A DNA stretch of 64,000 nucleotides from Pseudomonadota bacterium (GTDB lineage: Bacteria; Pseudomonadota; Alphaproteobacteria; Acetobacterales; Acetobacteraceae). Below, piece by piece: positions 36,384 through 44,677 of the stretch. The position numbers and the translations under genes were made by a program. Under the pieces are notes generated by a model, which made no database searches, had not been told where the DNA came from, and saw only the letters and a program-made list of their open reading frames with translations. Numbering within the stretch: the stretch's first letter is position 1; every line of letters begins with the position of its first letter. The DNA lies in the NCBI GenBank assembly GCA_021805545.1, contig JAJZFB010000023.1, positions 62,001 through 126,000 of the forward strand, read 5' to 3'.

Positions 36384-37028
36384 TCAGGGCGACATAGTCT
36401 GGTTACGCTGCATATTCGCCAGCATCATGCTTTCCATCCGCTGGGCCTGAATAGAAGCCGCCAAACCCTGCGTCGCAATGCTAATCGTTGTTGCAGCAGA
36501 AATCGCGGCATTATTTGACACATTAGCCACATGGTTGGCAATGCCACCGTCCGTAAACTGTGTCGAAATTTCGGTCTGGCCGCCATTTTCATTGGTCAAG
36601 ACCTTGAGATTTCCGCTCACGGGCGTGGCATCAACCGTAGCAGTTTGCACCCCATTACTCGAATGGGCTAACTGCACCGCATTTGCACCCGAATAGACAT
36701 GGGTGCCAGAATCACCAGTAATGCTAAATTGCGCAACGGGATTCGTGGATGATAGCTCCATTTGCGGTACGACAATTTTCTGTACAACCTCGCCGTTAAT
36801 TTTGACAATTTGCGAGAACGCGAAATAGGCCCGTACACCTGGCGCCAGCTCAAAACCGCCCCGAATATGGGATAGATCATTGTCGCTGAGCATTCCATGG
36901 GACAGAACCGGGCCAATTCCAGGGCTAAATATGATGGATTGCGCATGAACCGGCCGGGACGCTGCAACAAGCATAGTGCATCCTGCCAGCCCAAGCATCA
37001 CGGCCAATCGGAAATGCATATGTGACAT
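36384..37028 (-). CDS. Exported protein with C39-type double-glycine motif
   Basis: The 214-residue protein has a signal peptide (cleavage near VHA-QS, residue 30). Residues 47-58, LSDNDLSHIRGG, match the bacteriocin leader consensus LSxxELxxIxGG with Asp for Glu, so the neighbouring periplasmic C39 peptidase could cut after Gly58. The mature part is rich in Ser, Thr, Ala and Asn (VANVSNNAAISAATTISIATQ), like beta-rich extracellular fibre proteins. I know no named family; its place in the operon suggests a Fap-like accessory or minor subunit. Confidence 0.7.
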   Translation of the reverse strand: MSHMHFRLAVMLGLAGCTMLVAASRPVHAQSIIFSPGIGPVLSHGMLSDNDLSHIRGGFELAPGVRAYFAFSQIVKINGEVVQKIVVPQMELSSTNPVAQFSITGDSGTHVYSGANAVQLAHSSNGVQTATVDATPVSGNLKVLTNENGGQTEISTQFTDGGIANHVANVSNNAAISAATTISIATQGLAASIQAQRMESMMLANMQRNQTMSP

Positions 37029-37042
37029 CTTGCCTTTCCTTC

Positions 37043-37750
37043 CTAAAATGCTCCGGCATCGCGAATGGTAACCTGCTGCAATGTGGCTATGGTCACCGCG
37101 AAGCGGGCAATCTGATACGGGGATTGGGGTACATACTGCCAGTTATTGTCATTCTGGAATTTCTTCTGCGCCATACGCACATCCGACAGAATGATAAAGA
37201 AAATTCCAGACCACTCATTTTCAAATTGCCTTACGCTGACAATCTTCATGCCAACGGCCGGGTCCGCCAGCATAACCTCGCCATCCTTGAATCCACGCAC
37301 CACGACGAAGTGATTATATCCGGACTCATTTATCAACACGATGGCCGGCAGAGACACTTCCGCCAGCTTATCCAGTGGCGCTCGAAATCCGGCAGATTCA
37401 TATCCAGCCCTGGAGAGGTATTCTTTTATGTCAAGCAGCGAAAACCCTTGCTGCTCTATCAGCTTTTTATCGCCATTATTAAACATGCTGGCAAAAACCT
37501 GCTGTTCTGTAACCGGGTGGCCGTAGCTGTAGGTCAATAATGTCGCGAGTGCTGCCGAGCCACAGGAAAAATCATATTCCTGTTCAATGGTGCTGGCAAA
37601 TCTCTGTGCGGCAAAGCTCTGTGCCGGCACAACCACACCGTACCCGCCCGGAATCAAGCCGTTAAACTGCACTTGGCCCGCGCTCGCCTTCCGTGCGGCC
37701 ACCAAAAACGCGCCAGCGCACACGGCCGGCAGAAGAGCACGCCGTTTCAT
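37043..37750 (-). CDS. Periplasmic C39-family cysteine peptidase, FapD-like
   Basis: The 235-residue protein has a signal peptide and a peptidase C39 domain: Gln57 and Cys63 in QEYDFSCGSAALAT, His147 in GYNHFVVVRG and Asp163 in LADPAVG. In bacteriocin exporters such domains sit on ABC transporters and cut after double glycine; a free exported one is characteristic of Fap amyloid operons (FapD). It overlaps the upstream gene by ATGA and is followed within 14 bp by a protein carrying a double-glycine motif. The peptidase call is firm; the FapD role is inference from context. Confidence 0.86.
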   Translation of the reverse strand: MKRRALLPAVCAGAFLVAARKASAGQVQFNGLIPGGYGVVVPAQSFAAQRFASTIEQEYDFSCGSAALATLLTYSYGHPVTEQQVFASMFNNGDKKLIEQQGFSLLDIKEYLSRAGYESAGFRAPLDKLAEVSLPAIVLINESGYNHFVVVRGFKDGEVMLADPAVGMKIVSVRQFENEWSGIFFIILSDVRMAQKKFQNDNNWQYVPQSPYQIARFAVTIATLQQVTIRDAGAF

Positions 37751-38094
37751 TTCACCGATACATAAATAGACGTGCTGTTCTGCAGCAATGCGTTATTTCC
37801 TGTATTCTGCAAAACGGTGGTAAAGCCGCTATCGTTCTGGATGGACTGATTATCGGTGATCGTTCCCGTCACACTGCCAGAGCCGATGCTGTTATTGCCA
37901 ACAGTACCACTGCTAGCCGCCGACACCACAAGCTCTCCGCGCGCCCGCGCGGTCTTTAACTGTGCCGTGGTTACCGGCGGGCCGAGCATCTGGAGCTGAG
38001 ACATATTTCCATCCGGCGCGGGAGACGCGATGGCAGCCGTACCCTGCAGCACCACACCGGTAATAAGGCATGCAATAAAATCCTGGACGCGCAT
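37747..38094 (-). CDS. Small exported fibre-like protein, tentative FapE-like
   Basis: The ATG at 38094 has GGGGAG at 9 bases; the ATG at 38103 is too close to it. The 115-residue product has a signal peptide and a Gly/Ser/Asn-rich half (VGNNSIGSGSVTGTITDN). Its C-terminus, GFTTVLQNTGNNALLQNS, shares the pattern Q-N-T-G-x-N-A-L-x-Q with the larger protein upstream. It may be a minor subunit or nucleator. FapE is the closest comparison I can offer from memory, at low certainty. Confidence 0.6.
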   Translation of the reverse strand: MRVQDFIACLITGVVLQGTAAIASPAPDGNMSQLQMLGPPVTTAQLKTARARGELVVSAASSGTVGNNSIGSGSVTGTITDNQSIQNDSGFTTVLQNTGNNALLQNSTSIYVSVK

Positions 38095-38125
38095 TGTCTT
38101 CATCTCCCCAAGCTAATGCCCGAAT

Positions 38126-38155
38126 GGCTCCGCACCATGAGGATGGTGCGGAGCC
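38126..38155 (-). other. Intercistronic hairpin after the amyloid-like gene
   Basis: GGCTCCGCACCAT (38126-38138) pairs perfectly with ATGGTGCGGAGCC (38143-38155), loop GAGG. It follows the candidate amyloid gene by 20 bp without a T run, so it more likely stabilises the upstream mRNA or partly attenuates transcription, favouring the major subunit over the rest of the operon. Confidence 0.7.
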
Positions 38156-38175
38156 TATAAACCCCTAAAACGGGC

Positions 38176-38739
38176 TTATGGCTGGCTGCTGTTGCTGCCA
38201 GAAACCATCGAGCTGAGCGCAACAGAAGTCTGCTGCAGGGCGTTCGCCCCTGTGTTCTGCTCCGCTGTCAGAATGCCCGTGCCGCCATTCACATAGTTCT
38301 GCGTCGCGTTGGCACTCATGTGGGCTTCGTTCGGCTCGTTCTCCACACGGTTGCCGCCCACACTGCCATTGCTCACAGCCGTGGCCAGCTTCACATCAAT
38401 CCGCGTGTGAGAACTCGTCGAGCTGAGCGAAGAGTTGTTCGCTATGGTCCCACCGTCAATCGCCTTCACAACCGATTCATTGTTCGAGTTGGACTGGTTA
38501 TTGGAGCTCGACGTGTTGAAGTTGTTGTTCAGATTGGCGCTGAGCGCTGTGCCGCCACTTGTGGCGCTGCTGTTAACACCAGAGCCCCCAGCTTGAGAGT
38601 TTTTAACAATCGGCACCTCCAAATTGGTGTTGGTTATGGTGGAGCCTGAGGGCGAAGGAGGGCCTCCGTCGCCTTGGGCCAGCGCCACACCTGCGGTCAG
38701 CACCAGAATGGACACGCTCGAGATCAAGATCTTACGCAT
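38176..38739 (-). CDS. Candidate functional-amyloid subunit (FapC/FapB-like)
   Basis: The ATG at 38739 has AGGAG at 6 bases. The 187-residue protein has a signal peptide (cleavage at LAQ, about residue 22) and a mature part dominated by Ser, Asn, Gly, Thr and Ala with Asn/Ser-rich tracts around residues 60-85. The end holds GILTAEQNTGANALQQTS, the motif shared with the next gene. No Cys is present in the mature part. The composition is that of secreted amyloid subunits, but clear long internal repeats as in FapC are lacking. It is the first gene after a strong sigma-54 promoter. Confidence 0.68.
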   Translation of the reverse strand: MRKILISSVSILVLTAGVALAQGDGGPPSPSGSTITNTNLEVPIVKNSQAGGSGVNSSATSGGTALSANLNNNFNTSSSNNQSNSNNESVVKAIDGGTIANNSSLSSTSSHTRIDVKLATAVSNGSVGGNRVENEPNEAHMSANATQNYVNGGTGILTAEQNTGANALQQTSVALSSMVSGSNSSQP

Positions 38740-38854
38740 ATACATCTCCTGTTTTTCGACGTTGAAGTTTACAGAGTTTCGTTTCCGCCCAAAATCATTC
38801 GTAACATCGCAGCCTAATGAACCGGATGGCCACAAGACCTTGGTGGCAAGGGTT

Positions 38855-38873
38855 AGTGCAACCACCGTGCCAA
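38855..38873 (-). promoter_or_regulatory. Sigma-54 (-24/-12) promoter
   Basis: The minus strand reads TTGGCACGGTGGTTGCA, an exact match to the consensus YTGGCACG-N4-TTGCW with GG and GC 12 bp apart. Transcription would start near 38846, leaving a leader of about 105 bases before the amyloid-like gene. Confidence 0.92.
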
Positions 38874-38975
38874 AGCGAAATCCATCGCCTAAAATTTCCG
38901 GTGTGCATTGAAAACACATAGATTTTCAATTATGCACGGCCCCATCTGCCTTCAGGCCAGGCTGTTTCAGCCATG

Positions 38976-39009
38976 TGTCATGGATACAATCGCTGTACCA
39001 CTGATACAG
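38976..39009. promoter_or_regulatory. Two TGT...ACA dyads, candidate activator-binding sites
   Basis: TGTCATGGATACA (38976-38988) and CTGTACCACTGATACAG (38993-39009) are adjacent inverted repeats sharing TGT, GATACA and similar spacing. They lie about 105-150 bp upstream of the -24 element of the sigma-54 promoter, the usual place for enhancer sites of AAA+ activators. They also lie upstream of the divergent barrel gene. Confidence 0.6.
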
Positions 39010-39166
39010 CCGGCATTTACACTTTTCAGAAAATGGAAATATCCACGATTGAGCCAGCTATATTTCTAAATATTAAATTTATTGTTATTGATTCAAATCA
39101 TACAAACCTCACATCAATCGCGCCACCGTATATTCACGGGCTATGCCTGGAACATAGGAGGCACTC

Positions 39167-40573
39167 GTGATAAGCACCCAAAAGCACAGGGGCCGGAAAT
39201 CTGCATCCACCTATAAAGCCGGCAAGCGTGGCAGTATTTTCTTGTCGGGATCCGCGGCCGCCATAACGTTGCTCTGGCCCCATAGCGCAATTGCGCTGGG
39301 CCCAACCGGCAATAGCGCCACCACAAGCCTGCAAACCCTTCAAACACAAATAAAAGCACAGAAAGCACAGTTACAGCAGGTGGAGGTGCAGCTTGAACAG
39401 CAAGCCCTCAAGCTCGATCAGGAGGAACTCCTTCTAAACCAGCAACTGAAGGACACTCAGCTTAACAAGCTGCATGGCCGCGGGCCAGCACCGGCGCAAG
39501 CAACGCCGGGCCAGCAAACAGCACAAAGCACACCATCGGCTCAGCCGCCCAGCCCTCAAAGCGCGGATGGCAGAACCTCGATCCAGGGCCCAACACCAAG
39601 CCAGCAGCAAACCAGAACCGTTTTACAAACGGATACGGCTCTCTCCAGCAATGGCGGCGTCTTAACCCCGCGCGGCCATATCATCATCGACCCTTCGGTT
39701 GAATACGATTATTACTCGTACAACCAATTGGCGGTGAATGGCTTCACAATCATTCCAGGCCTTACCTTCGGAAATATCTATGTCGAGCGCGTACAGCAAA
39801 ACGTCGGCACCTTCGCCGTAACGGGGCGCTGGGGTGTTACCAACAGGCTCGAGCTCAACGTCAAGGTTCCCATTGTGGCGGAGTATGGCATTACCACCAC
39901 GCAAGCTGTGGGACCAAATGCCATTGCCCTCACCCCGTCGGCAAATAATGTTAACATTGGCGACATCCAGCTTGGCGCCAGCTACCAGTTCAACCGTGGC
40001 GATTCCGGCATGCCGATTTTTATCGGCAACCTGATCTACAAGACAGCCACGGGCATCAGCCCCTACGATGTTCCAATCTACACCGTTAACGACCCCAACG
40101 GCCAATACCTCGAAGGGATTCAAAAAAGATTGCCGACTGGCACAGGATTTAACGCATTGGAGCCAAGCGTGACGGTCCTTTATCCAACTGACCCTGGCGT
40201 GCTATTCGCCAACATACAGTACATCTATAATTTCAGTTCCACCGTAAACCTGCAAAACCCTGGCGGTGGCCCAGCCGTCAGAACAAACCTAAACCCCGGC
40301 AGCGCGATAGCCGCCACATTCGGCTTTGGCTTTGCCCTCAACGAACACACATCCATGACGCTCAGCTATGAACAAGAGCACGTATTCACGGCCTCTCAGG
40401 ATGGTTCCGCCATAAAAGGGTCAGCTTACGATTTTGGTGAATTTAATTTCGGCATAGGGTACCAGATCAACCGGCGCACCAGTGTCAATCTGGGCGTCAG
40501 CGTCGGCGCCGGACCAAACGCGCCCGTGGCCAAAATTCTCCTGGATGTCCCAATAAACTTTAATCTCCTGTAG
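39167..40573 (+). CDS. FapF-like outer-membrane beta-barrel with N-terminal coiled coil
   Basis: The GTG start has AGGAGG at 5 bases. The 468-residue protein has an N-terminal export signal (mature from about residue 45), a coiled coil (52-102: repeated Leu/Gln/Glu heptads), a Pro/Gln/Ser-rich linker (104-150) and a C-terminal beta-barrel starting near GVLTPRGHIIIDPSVEYDYYS and ending in a strand-like hydrophobic C-terminus. Coiled coil plus barrel, and the LTPRG...PS(L/V)EY opening, fit FapF, the trimeric gated pore that exports amyloid subunits. It is divergent from the amyloid-like operon and convergent with guaA. Confidence 0.8.
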   Translation: MISTQKHRGRKSASTYKAGKRGSIFLSGSAAAITLLWPHSAIALGPTGNSATTSLQTLQTQIKAQKAQLQQVEVQLEQQALKLDQEELLLNQQLKDTQLNKLHGRGPAPAQATPGQQTAQSTPSAQPPSPQSADGRTSIQGPTPSQQQTRTVLQTDTALSSNGGVLTPRGHIIIDPSVEYDYYSYNQLAVNGFTIIPGLTFGNIYVERVQQNVGTFAVTGRWGVTNRLELNVKVPIVAEYGITTTQAVGPNAIALTPSANNVNIGDIQLGASYQFNRGDSGMPIFIGNLIYKTATGISPYDVPIYTVNDPNGQYLEGIQKRLPTGTGFNALEPSVTVLYPTDPGVLFANIQYIYNFSSTVNLQNPGGGPAVRTNLNPGSAIAATFGFGFALNEHTSMTLSYEQEHVFTASQDGSAIKGSAYDFGEFNFGIGYQINRRTSVNLGVSVGAGPNAPVAKILLDVPINFNLL

Positions 40574-40585
40574 AGAGGACGAATT

Positions 40586-42136
40586 TCATTCCCACTCAAT
40601 CGTGCCCGGGGGTTTGCTCGTAATGTCGTAGGTCACGCGGTTTATACCACGCACCTCGTTCACAATCCGCCCGGCCACGCGGGTGAGGAAGCCAATATCA
40701 TACGGGTACACTTCCGCCGTCATGCCGTCGGTGCTGGTTACGGCGCGCAGGGCGCAAACCTGGTCGTAAGTGCGGCCATCGCCCATTACGCCCACGCTTT
40801 TTACCGGCAGCAGCACGGCAAAAGCCTGCCAGATGGCATCGTACAGCCCGGCGGCGCGGATTTCTTCCAGGTAGATGGCATCGGCCTTCTGCAGAATGGC
40901 CACTTTCTCGCGCGTTACCTCGCCCAGCACGCGTATGGCAAGGCCCGGGCCGGGGAATGGGTGGCGGCCAACAATGGTTTCCGGCAAGCCCAGCTCGCGG
41001 CCCAAAGCGCGCACCTCGTCCTTGAACAGCTCACGCAGCGGCTCCACCAGCTTCAGCTTCATATAATCGGGCAAACCGCCGACATTATGGTGCGATTTGA
41101 TGGTGACCGACGGCCCGCCAATGGCGGACACACTCTCGATCACATCCGGATACAGCGTGCCTTGCGCCAGAAACTCGGCGCCGCCGAGCTTGGTGGCCTC
41201 TTCGTCGAACACATCGATGAACAGCTTGCCGATGATCTTGCGCTTGCGCTCCGGGTCGGTCACGCCAGCCAGCTCGCCCAGGAACAAATCGGACGCATCG
41301 CGGTGCACCAGCGGAATATTGAACTGGTCGCGGAACACGCGCACCACCTCTTCCGCCTCGCCCGCACGCAGCAGGCCGTGATCGACGAAAATGCAAGTAA
41401 GCTGGCCACCAATCGCCTCGTGGATGAGCGCCGCCGCCACGGAGGAATCCACCCCGCCGGAAAGGCCGCAAATAACGCGGCCCTTGCCCACCTGGGCGCG
41501 GATTTTGGCAATTTCCGCCTGGCGGAACCCGGCCATGGTCCAGTCGCCAGACAGGCCGCAAACCTTGTGGGTGAAGTTACGCAGCAACTGCGCGCCATGC
41601 GGGGTATGCACCACCTCGGGGTGAAACATCAGCCCGTAAAAGCGCCGCGCATCATCGGCAATAAGCGCGTAGGGCGCGCCTGCCGAAACCGCGACAGTGC
41701 GGAAGCCCGGCGGCGGGGCGGAGATGTGGTCGCCATGGCTCATCCATACTTTTTCCCGCGCGCCTACGTGCCACACGCCATCCAGCAGGGCGCAATCGGC
41801 GGTCACATCCACGTAGGCCGCGCCAAATTCGCGTATGTCGGCGCCCTTGGCCTCACCGCCCAATTGCACGCACATGGTCATCTGCCCGTAGCAGATACCC
41901 AGCACCGGCACCCCGGCCTCGAACACCCATTGCGGCGCCCTCGGGCTGCCCTCTTCCGCCACGCTGGCCGGCCCGCCCGAGAGGATGATGCCGCTGGGGG
42001 CAAACGCCTGCAACCGGGCAAGCTCGGCATTAAAGGGGAGAATTTCGCAATACACGCCGCTTTCGCGGACACGGCGGGCAATCAGCTGGGTAACCTGGCT
42101 GCCGAAATCGAGGATCAGGATTTTTTGCGTGCTCAT
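40586..42136 (-). CDS. guaA: GMP synthase (glutamine-hydrolysing)
   Basis: The 516-residue enzyme converts XMP to GMP. The N-terminal class-I amidotransferase domain has the nucleophile in VLGICYGQM and the His-Glu pair in FHPEV; the ATP-pyrophosphatase domain has the SGGVDSS loop, and the C-terminal dimerisation domain ends in the usual KPPGTIEWE. It is the third gene of rsmB - GNAT - guaA on the minus strand, with GGGGAG before the ATG. Confidence 0.97.
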   Translation of the reverse strand: MSTQKILILDFGSQVTQLIARRVRESGVYCEILPFNAELARLQAFAPSGIILSGGPASVAEEGSPRAPQWVFEAGVPVLGICYGQMTMCVQLGGEAKGADIREFGAAYVDVTADCALLDGVWHVGAREKVWMSHGDHISAPPPGFRTVAVSAGAPYALIADDARRFYGLMFHPEVVHTPHGAQLLRNFTHKVCGLSGDWTMAGFRQAEIAKIRAQVGKGRVICGLSGGVDSSVAAALIHEAIGGQLTCIFVDHGLLRAGEAEEVVRVFRDQFNIPLVHRDASDLFLGELAGVTDPERKRKIIGKLFIDVFDEEATKLGGAEFLAQGTLYPDVIESVSAIGGPSVTIKSHHNVGGLPDYMKLKLVEPLRELFKDEVRALGRELGLPETIVGRHPFPGPGLAIRVLGEVTREKVAILQKADAIYLEEIRAAGLYDAIWQAFAVLLPVKSVGVMGDGRTYDQVCALRAVTSTDGMTAEVYPYDIGFLTRVAGRIVNEVRGINRVTYDITSKPPGTIEWE

Positions 42137-42152
42137 GCGCTCCCCTAGCGCA

Positions 42153-42692
42153 TCATGCGTTCACATCCAACAGAGTCTCTATAGGGGCCCAGACATAGGC
42201 GCTCTGCGCGAAATTCTCGCCGCCCACCATGGTCACGCCCTCGGCAACACATTTGCCGCCCATGCGCTCATAAAAATAGCGCGAGGGATTTTCGCGCAGC
42301 ACCCAGGCAAACACCGAGCGGCAGCCCATTTGCCCCATATGCTTGGCCGCGGCGCGCAGCAACAGCCCGCCCAGGCCGCGATTCTGGTAATCGTCCAGCA
42401 CGTAAAGCGTCTCTATCTCGCCATCACCCAGCCCGCCTGCCCCGCCAGGCTGGCGGCTGGAGGAGCAAAAGCCCAGCACCGGCGGCTCGCCCCGCCGCCC
42501 GTAACTGGCCGCCACATGCATGGCGAGGCCGAGGCGGATATTATGCTCGTAATACCGCGTAAGCCGCGAAACAGAGAGGCTGGTCAGCACCTCCTCGGGC
42601 AGAATACCGGCATAGGCGCTGCGCCAGGTGGCCACATGCACGGCGGCAATGCCGGGTACATCCGCCAGCCGGGCACGGCGCACGGCAATCAC
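42153..42692 (-). CDS. GNAT-family N-acetyltransferase
   Basis: The 179-residue protein has the GNAT core: an N-terminal AxxxD(V/I)xxIxxVHxxxW segment, and [20 protein letters not shown], which contains the acetyl-CoA-binding (R/Q)-x-x-G-x-(G/A) loop. The start is GTG, overlapping the rsmB stop as GTGA. The acceptor is unknown; family members modify small molecules or proteins. Confidence 0.85.
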   Translation of the reverse strand: MIAVRRARLADVPGIAAVHVATWRSAYAGILPEEVLTSLSVSRLTRYYEHNIRLGLAMHVAASYGRRGEPPVLGFCSSSRQPGGAGGLGDGEIETLYVLDDYQNRGLGGLLLRAAAKHMGQMGCRSVFAWVLRENPSRYFYERMGGKCVAEGVTMVGGENFAQSAYVWAPIETLLDVNA

Positions 42693-43966
42693 GTTTCGCG
42701 GGCCAATATGGCGGCAAAGAACCCATCCGTCCCATTCGCCTTGGGGCTTAACCGCAGCATGGGCGCCCCACGCAGCGCGTCCGGGGCACTGAGGGGAACC
42801 ATTTTGAATCCTGGCGTGCGGGCCAAGAATGCCTCCATCTGCGCTTCGTTTTCATCATTGAGCACGGAGCAGGTTGCGTAAACAAGTTTTCCGCCCGGCT
42901 TCACCAGTTTTTGCGCGTGGTCGAGAATTTCCACTTGTTTTTGCGTGAGTTCCGCCAGGTCCGTCTCGCTCAAACGGCCCCGCGCATCGGGGTTGCGGCG
43001 CCATGTGCCGGTGCCGGTGCAGGGGGCATCCACCAGCACGCGGTCGAATCGCTGCGCCTGGCGCTTCACCCATTTATCGCCCGGCGTCAGCAAATGGCGC
43101 TCGGCATTATGCACCCCGGCGCGGCGCAGGCGCTTTATGGCACCCTCCAGCCGCGGCTCCGAGACATCGCACGCAACGATATGCCCCTTATTCTGCATGG
43201 TCATGGCAATGGCGAGCGTCTTGCCCCCCGCGCCCGCGCAATAATCCGCCACGCGCATGCCCGGCTCCGCCCCCACCGCCAGGGCAATAAGCTGGCTGCC
43301 CTCGTCCTGGATTTCCACCAGCCCGTCCTGGAACGCCTTGGCGGAGGTAACCGATTGCCGCCCGGCTAGGCGCAGCCCCCAGGGAGAATAGCGCATGGGC
43401 TCGGCGCGCAGCCCCTCGCGCGCCAGGGCGGCCAGGGCCTCCTCGCGCGTCGCCTTCAGCAGGTTTACGCGCAAATCCAGCGGCGCCGGCTCGTTCATCG
43501 CCGCCATTTCATCGGCCAGAGCGGGGCCAAACTGGGCGCGCAGCTTGGGCAGAATCCAGTCCGGCACCTCGTACTTCACCGGCTCTGGCATGTTGGGGTG
43601 TTCCAGCGTGCGCGTTTCCAGCTTTTCCAGCACCGCCATTTCCTCGGGGCTGAGCGGCGGCGGGCCATAGCGCCCAGAGGTAAAAGCCAGCGCGATTTTA
43701 TGTGGCGTCTGGCCCGAGAACACGGCCTGCGCGGCCAGCAGCAGGCGCGGCGTGTGCGGGGCGTGGCAAAAATCGAGCCACCAGCCCAAATGGCGGCGCG
43801 CCCGCAGCACGCCCCATACCAGCGTGCTCACGGCGCGCCTGTCGCCCCCGCCAATAAAGCGGCGCGTGCGGAAAAAATGGTTCGCCACGGCATCGGCGGG
43901 GCGCGGATCGGCCTCGATAAGGGCGAGCATATCTATGGCGGCGGCGAGTTGTCCGGCAGGTGTCAT
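42689..43966 (-). CDS. rsmB: 16S rRNA (cytosine-C5)-methyltransferase RsmB/Sun
   Basis: With the ATG at 43966 the protein has 425 residues: an N-terminal NusB-like domain and a C-terminal SAM-dependent methyltransferase domain with DYCAGAGGKTLA (SAM site), DAPCTGTGTWRRNPD (catalytic and release Cys region) and YATCSVLNDENE (catalytic Cys). It methylates C967-type cytosine in 16S rRNA. The frame is open to 43996, but the shorter start fits the family better. It begins the operon with the GNAT gene and guaA. Confidence 0.92.
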   Translation of the reverse strand: MTPAGQLAAAIDMLALIEADPRPADAVANHFFRTRRFIGGGDRRAVSTLVWGVLRARRHLGWWLDFCHAPHTPRLLLAAQAVFSGQTPHKIALAFTSGRYGPPPLSPEEMAVLEKLETRTLEHPNMPEPVKYEVPDWILPKLRAQFGPALADEMAAMNEPAPLDLRVNLLKATREEALAALAREGLRAEPMRYSPWGLRLAGRQSVTSAKAFQDGLVEIQDEGSQLIALAVGAEPGMRVADYCAGAGGKTLAIAMTMQNKGHIVACDVSEPRLEGAIKRLRRAGVHNAERHLLTPGDKWVKRQAQRFDRVLVDAPCTGTGTWRRNPDARGRLSETDLAELTQKQVEILDHAQKLVKPGGKLVYATCSVLNDENEAQMEAFLARTPGFKMVPLSAPDALRGAPMLRLSPKANGTDGFFAAILARET

Positions 43967-44008
43967 GCCGCGGCTATAGCGGAGAAGCCCGGCCATTCAT
44001 ACGGCACA

Positions 44009-44040
44009 AAAAAGGCGGCACAAACAGGTGCCGCCTTTTT
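44009..44040. terminator. Terminator of cspA
   Basis: AAAAAGGCGGCAC (44009-44021) and GTGCCGCCTTTTT (44028-44040) form a perfect 13-bp stem with a 6-base loop; on the minus strand it ends in a T run 17 bp after the cspA stop. Confidence 0.92.
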
Positions 44041-44057
44041 GTCAATCAGGGCGAGGC

Positions 44058-44264
44058 TTACGCCGCCTTGAGGTTCTCGGCCGAAACCTTGCCCTGCTGG
44101 CCCGGCTTCGCCTCGTAAGAAATCTTCTGGCCTTCGTTCAGCGAGCCAAGATTGGCGCGTTCGACGGCGGAAATATGCACGAACACGTCCTTCGAGCCGT
44201 CATCCGGCTGGATGAAACCATAGCCCTTGGTTGGGTTGAACCACTTAACAGTACCTGTTGCCAT
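44058..44264 (-). CDS. cspA: Cold-shock-domain protein
   Basis: The 68-residue OB-fold protein has both RNA-binding motifs: KGYGFIQ (RNP1) and VFVHIS (RNP2), and begins with the usual [12 protein letters not shown]. It binds single-stranded RNA and melts structures. It is monocistronic with its own terminator; the long region upstream may include a structured leader. Confidence 0.96.
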   Translation of the reverse strand: MATGTVKWFNPTKGYGFIQPDDGSKDVFVHISAVERANLGSLNEGQKISYEAKPGQQGKVSAENLKAA

Positions 44265-44506
44265 TGCCGCAACTCCTAAAACACACAGCAGCCCGCAACG
44301 CGCGGACCAAGAAACTCTTCAATCGTCAGGAGGGGCCGCAACCGCGCAAGCGGGTAAGAGCACGCCAACAATGGCAAACGAAAAGTGCTGCGGTGCCAGC
44401 CCTACCTGCTTTTCCACCCCACGGCAAGAAGTTTTCGCTGGCCCGGGCCGGACCAGGAGCGCGATGCCTTGAGATGCGCTCGCATTGCGCGCGGTTCGAA
44501 CGTCTC
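44265..44506. other. Long upstream region of cspA
   Basis: The gap between the BLUF gene and cspA is 413 bp in all. This part should contain the cspA promoter and possibly a long 5' leader, as is known for cold-shock genes; I see no gene and cannot define the promoter. The remaining part carries two palindromes, listed separately. Confidence 0.45.
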
Positions 44507-44632
44507 ATACCAACGGTCATTGAGCATGACCGTTGGTATCAGGCTTATGCCTGGCGCGTGGCCGCCCCGCCAGCCCCACGCGCGATACCAACGGGCATAA
44601 AGGATGAGTCATCCTTTATAGCCGTTGGTATC
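44507..44632. repeat. Pair of REP-like palindromes with a common arm
   Basis: The first palindrome (44507-44539) has a perfect 14-bp stem, ATACCAACGGTCAT with its inverse around a 5-base loop. The second (44584-44632) has the same outer arm, GATACCAACGG/CCGTTGGTATC, and a different inner arm, ATAAAGGATGA/TCATCCTTTAT, interrupted by one 2-base mismatch. They are 44 bp apart. The shared arm with exchanged interior suggests copies of a dispersed palindromic element. Confidence 0.8.
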
Positions 44633-44677
44633 AATCGCACTCTACCTCATTGATTGAGAGCCGGATGAGTTTAGGCA

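Noticed and set aside
39152-39165. GG-N10-GC pattern just before the barrel gene as a second sigma-54 promoter
   Set aside because: It overlaps the ribosome-binding site and start codon and lacks the TTGC element.
40961-42148. 395-codon plus-strand open frame opposite guaA
   Set aside because: Antisense shadow of a conserved enzyme gene with strong codon bias.
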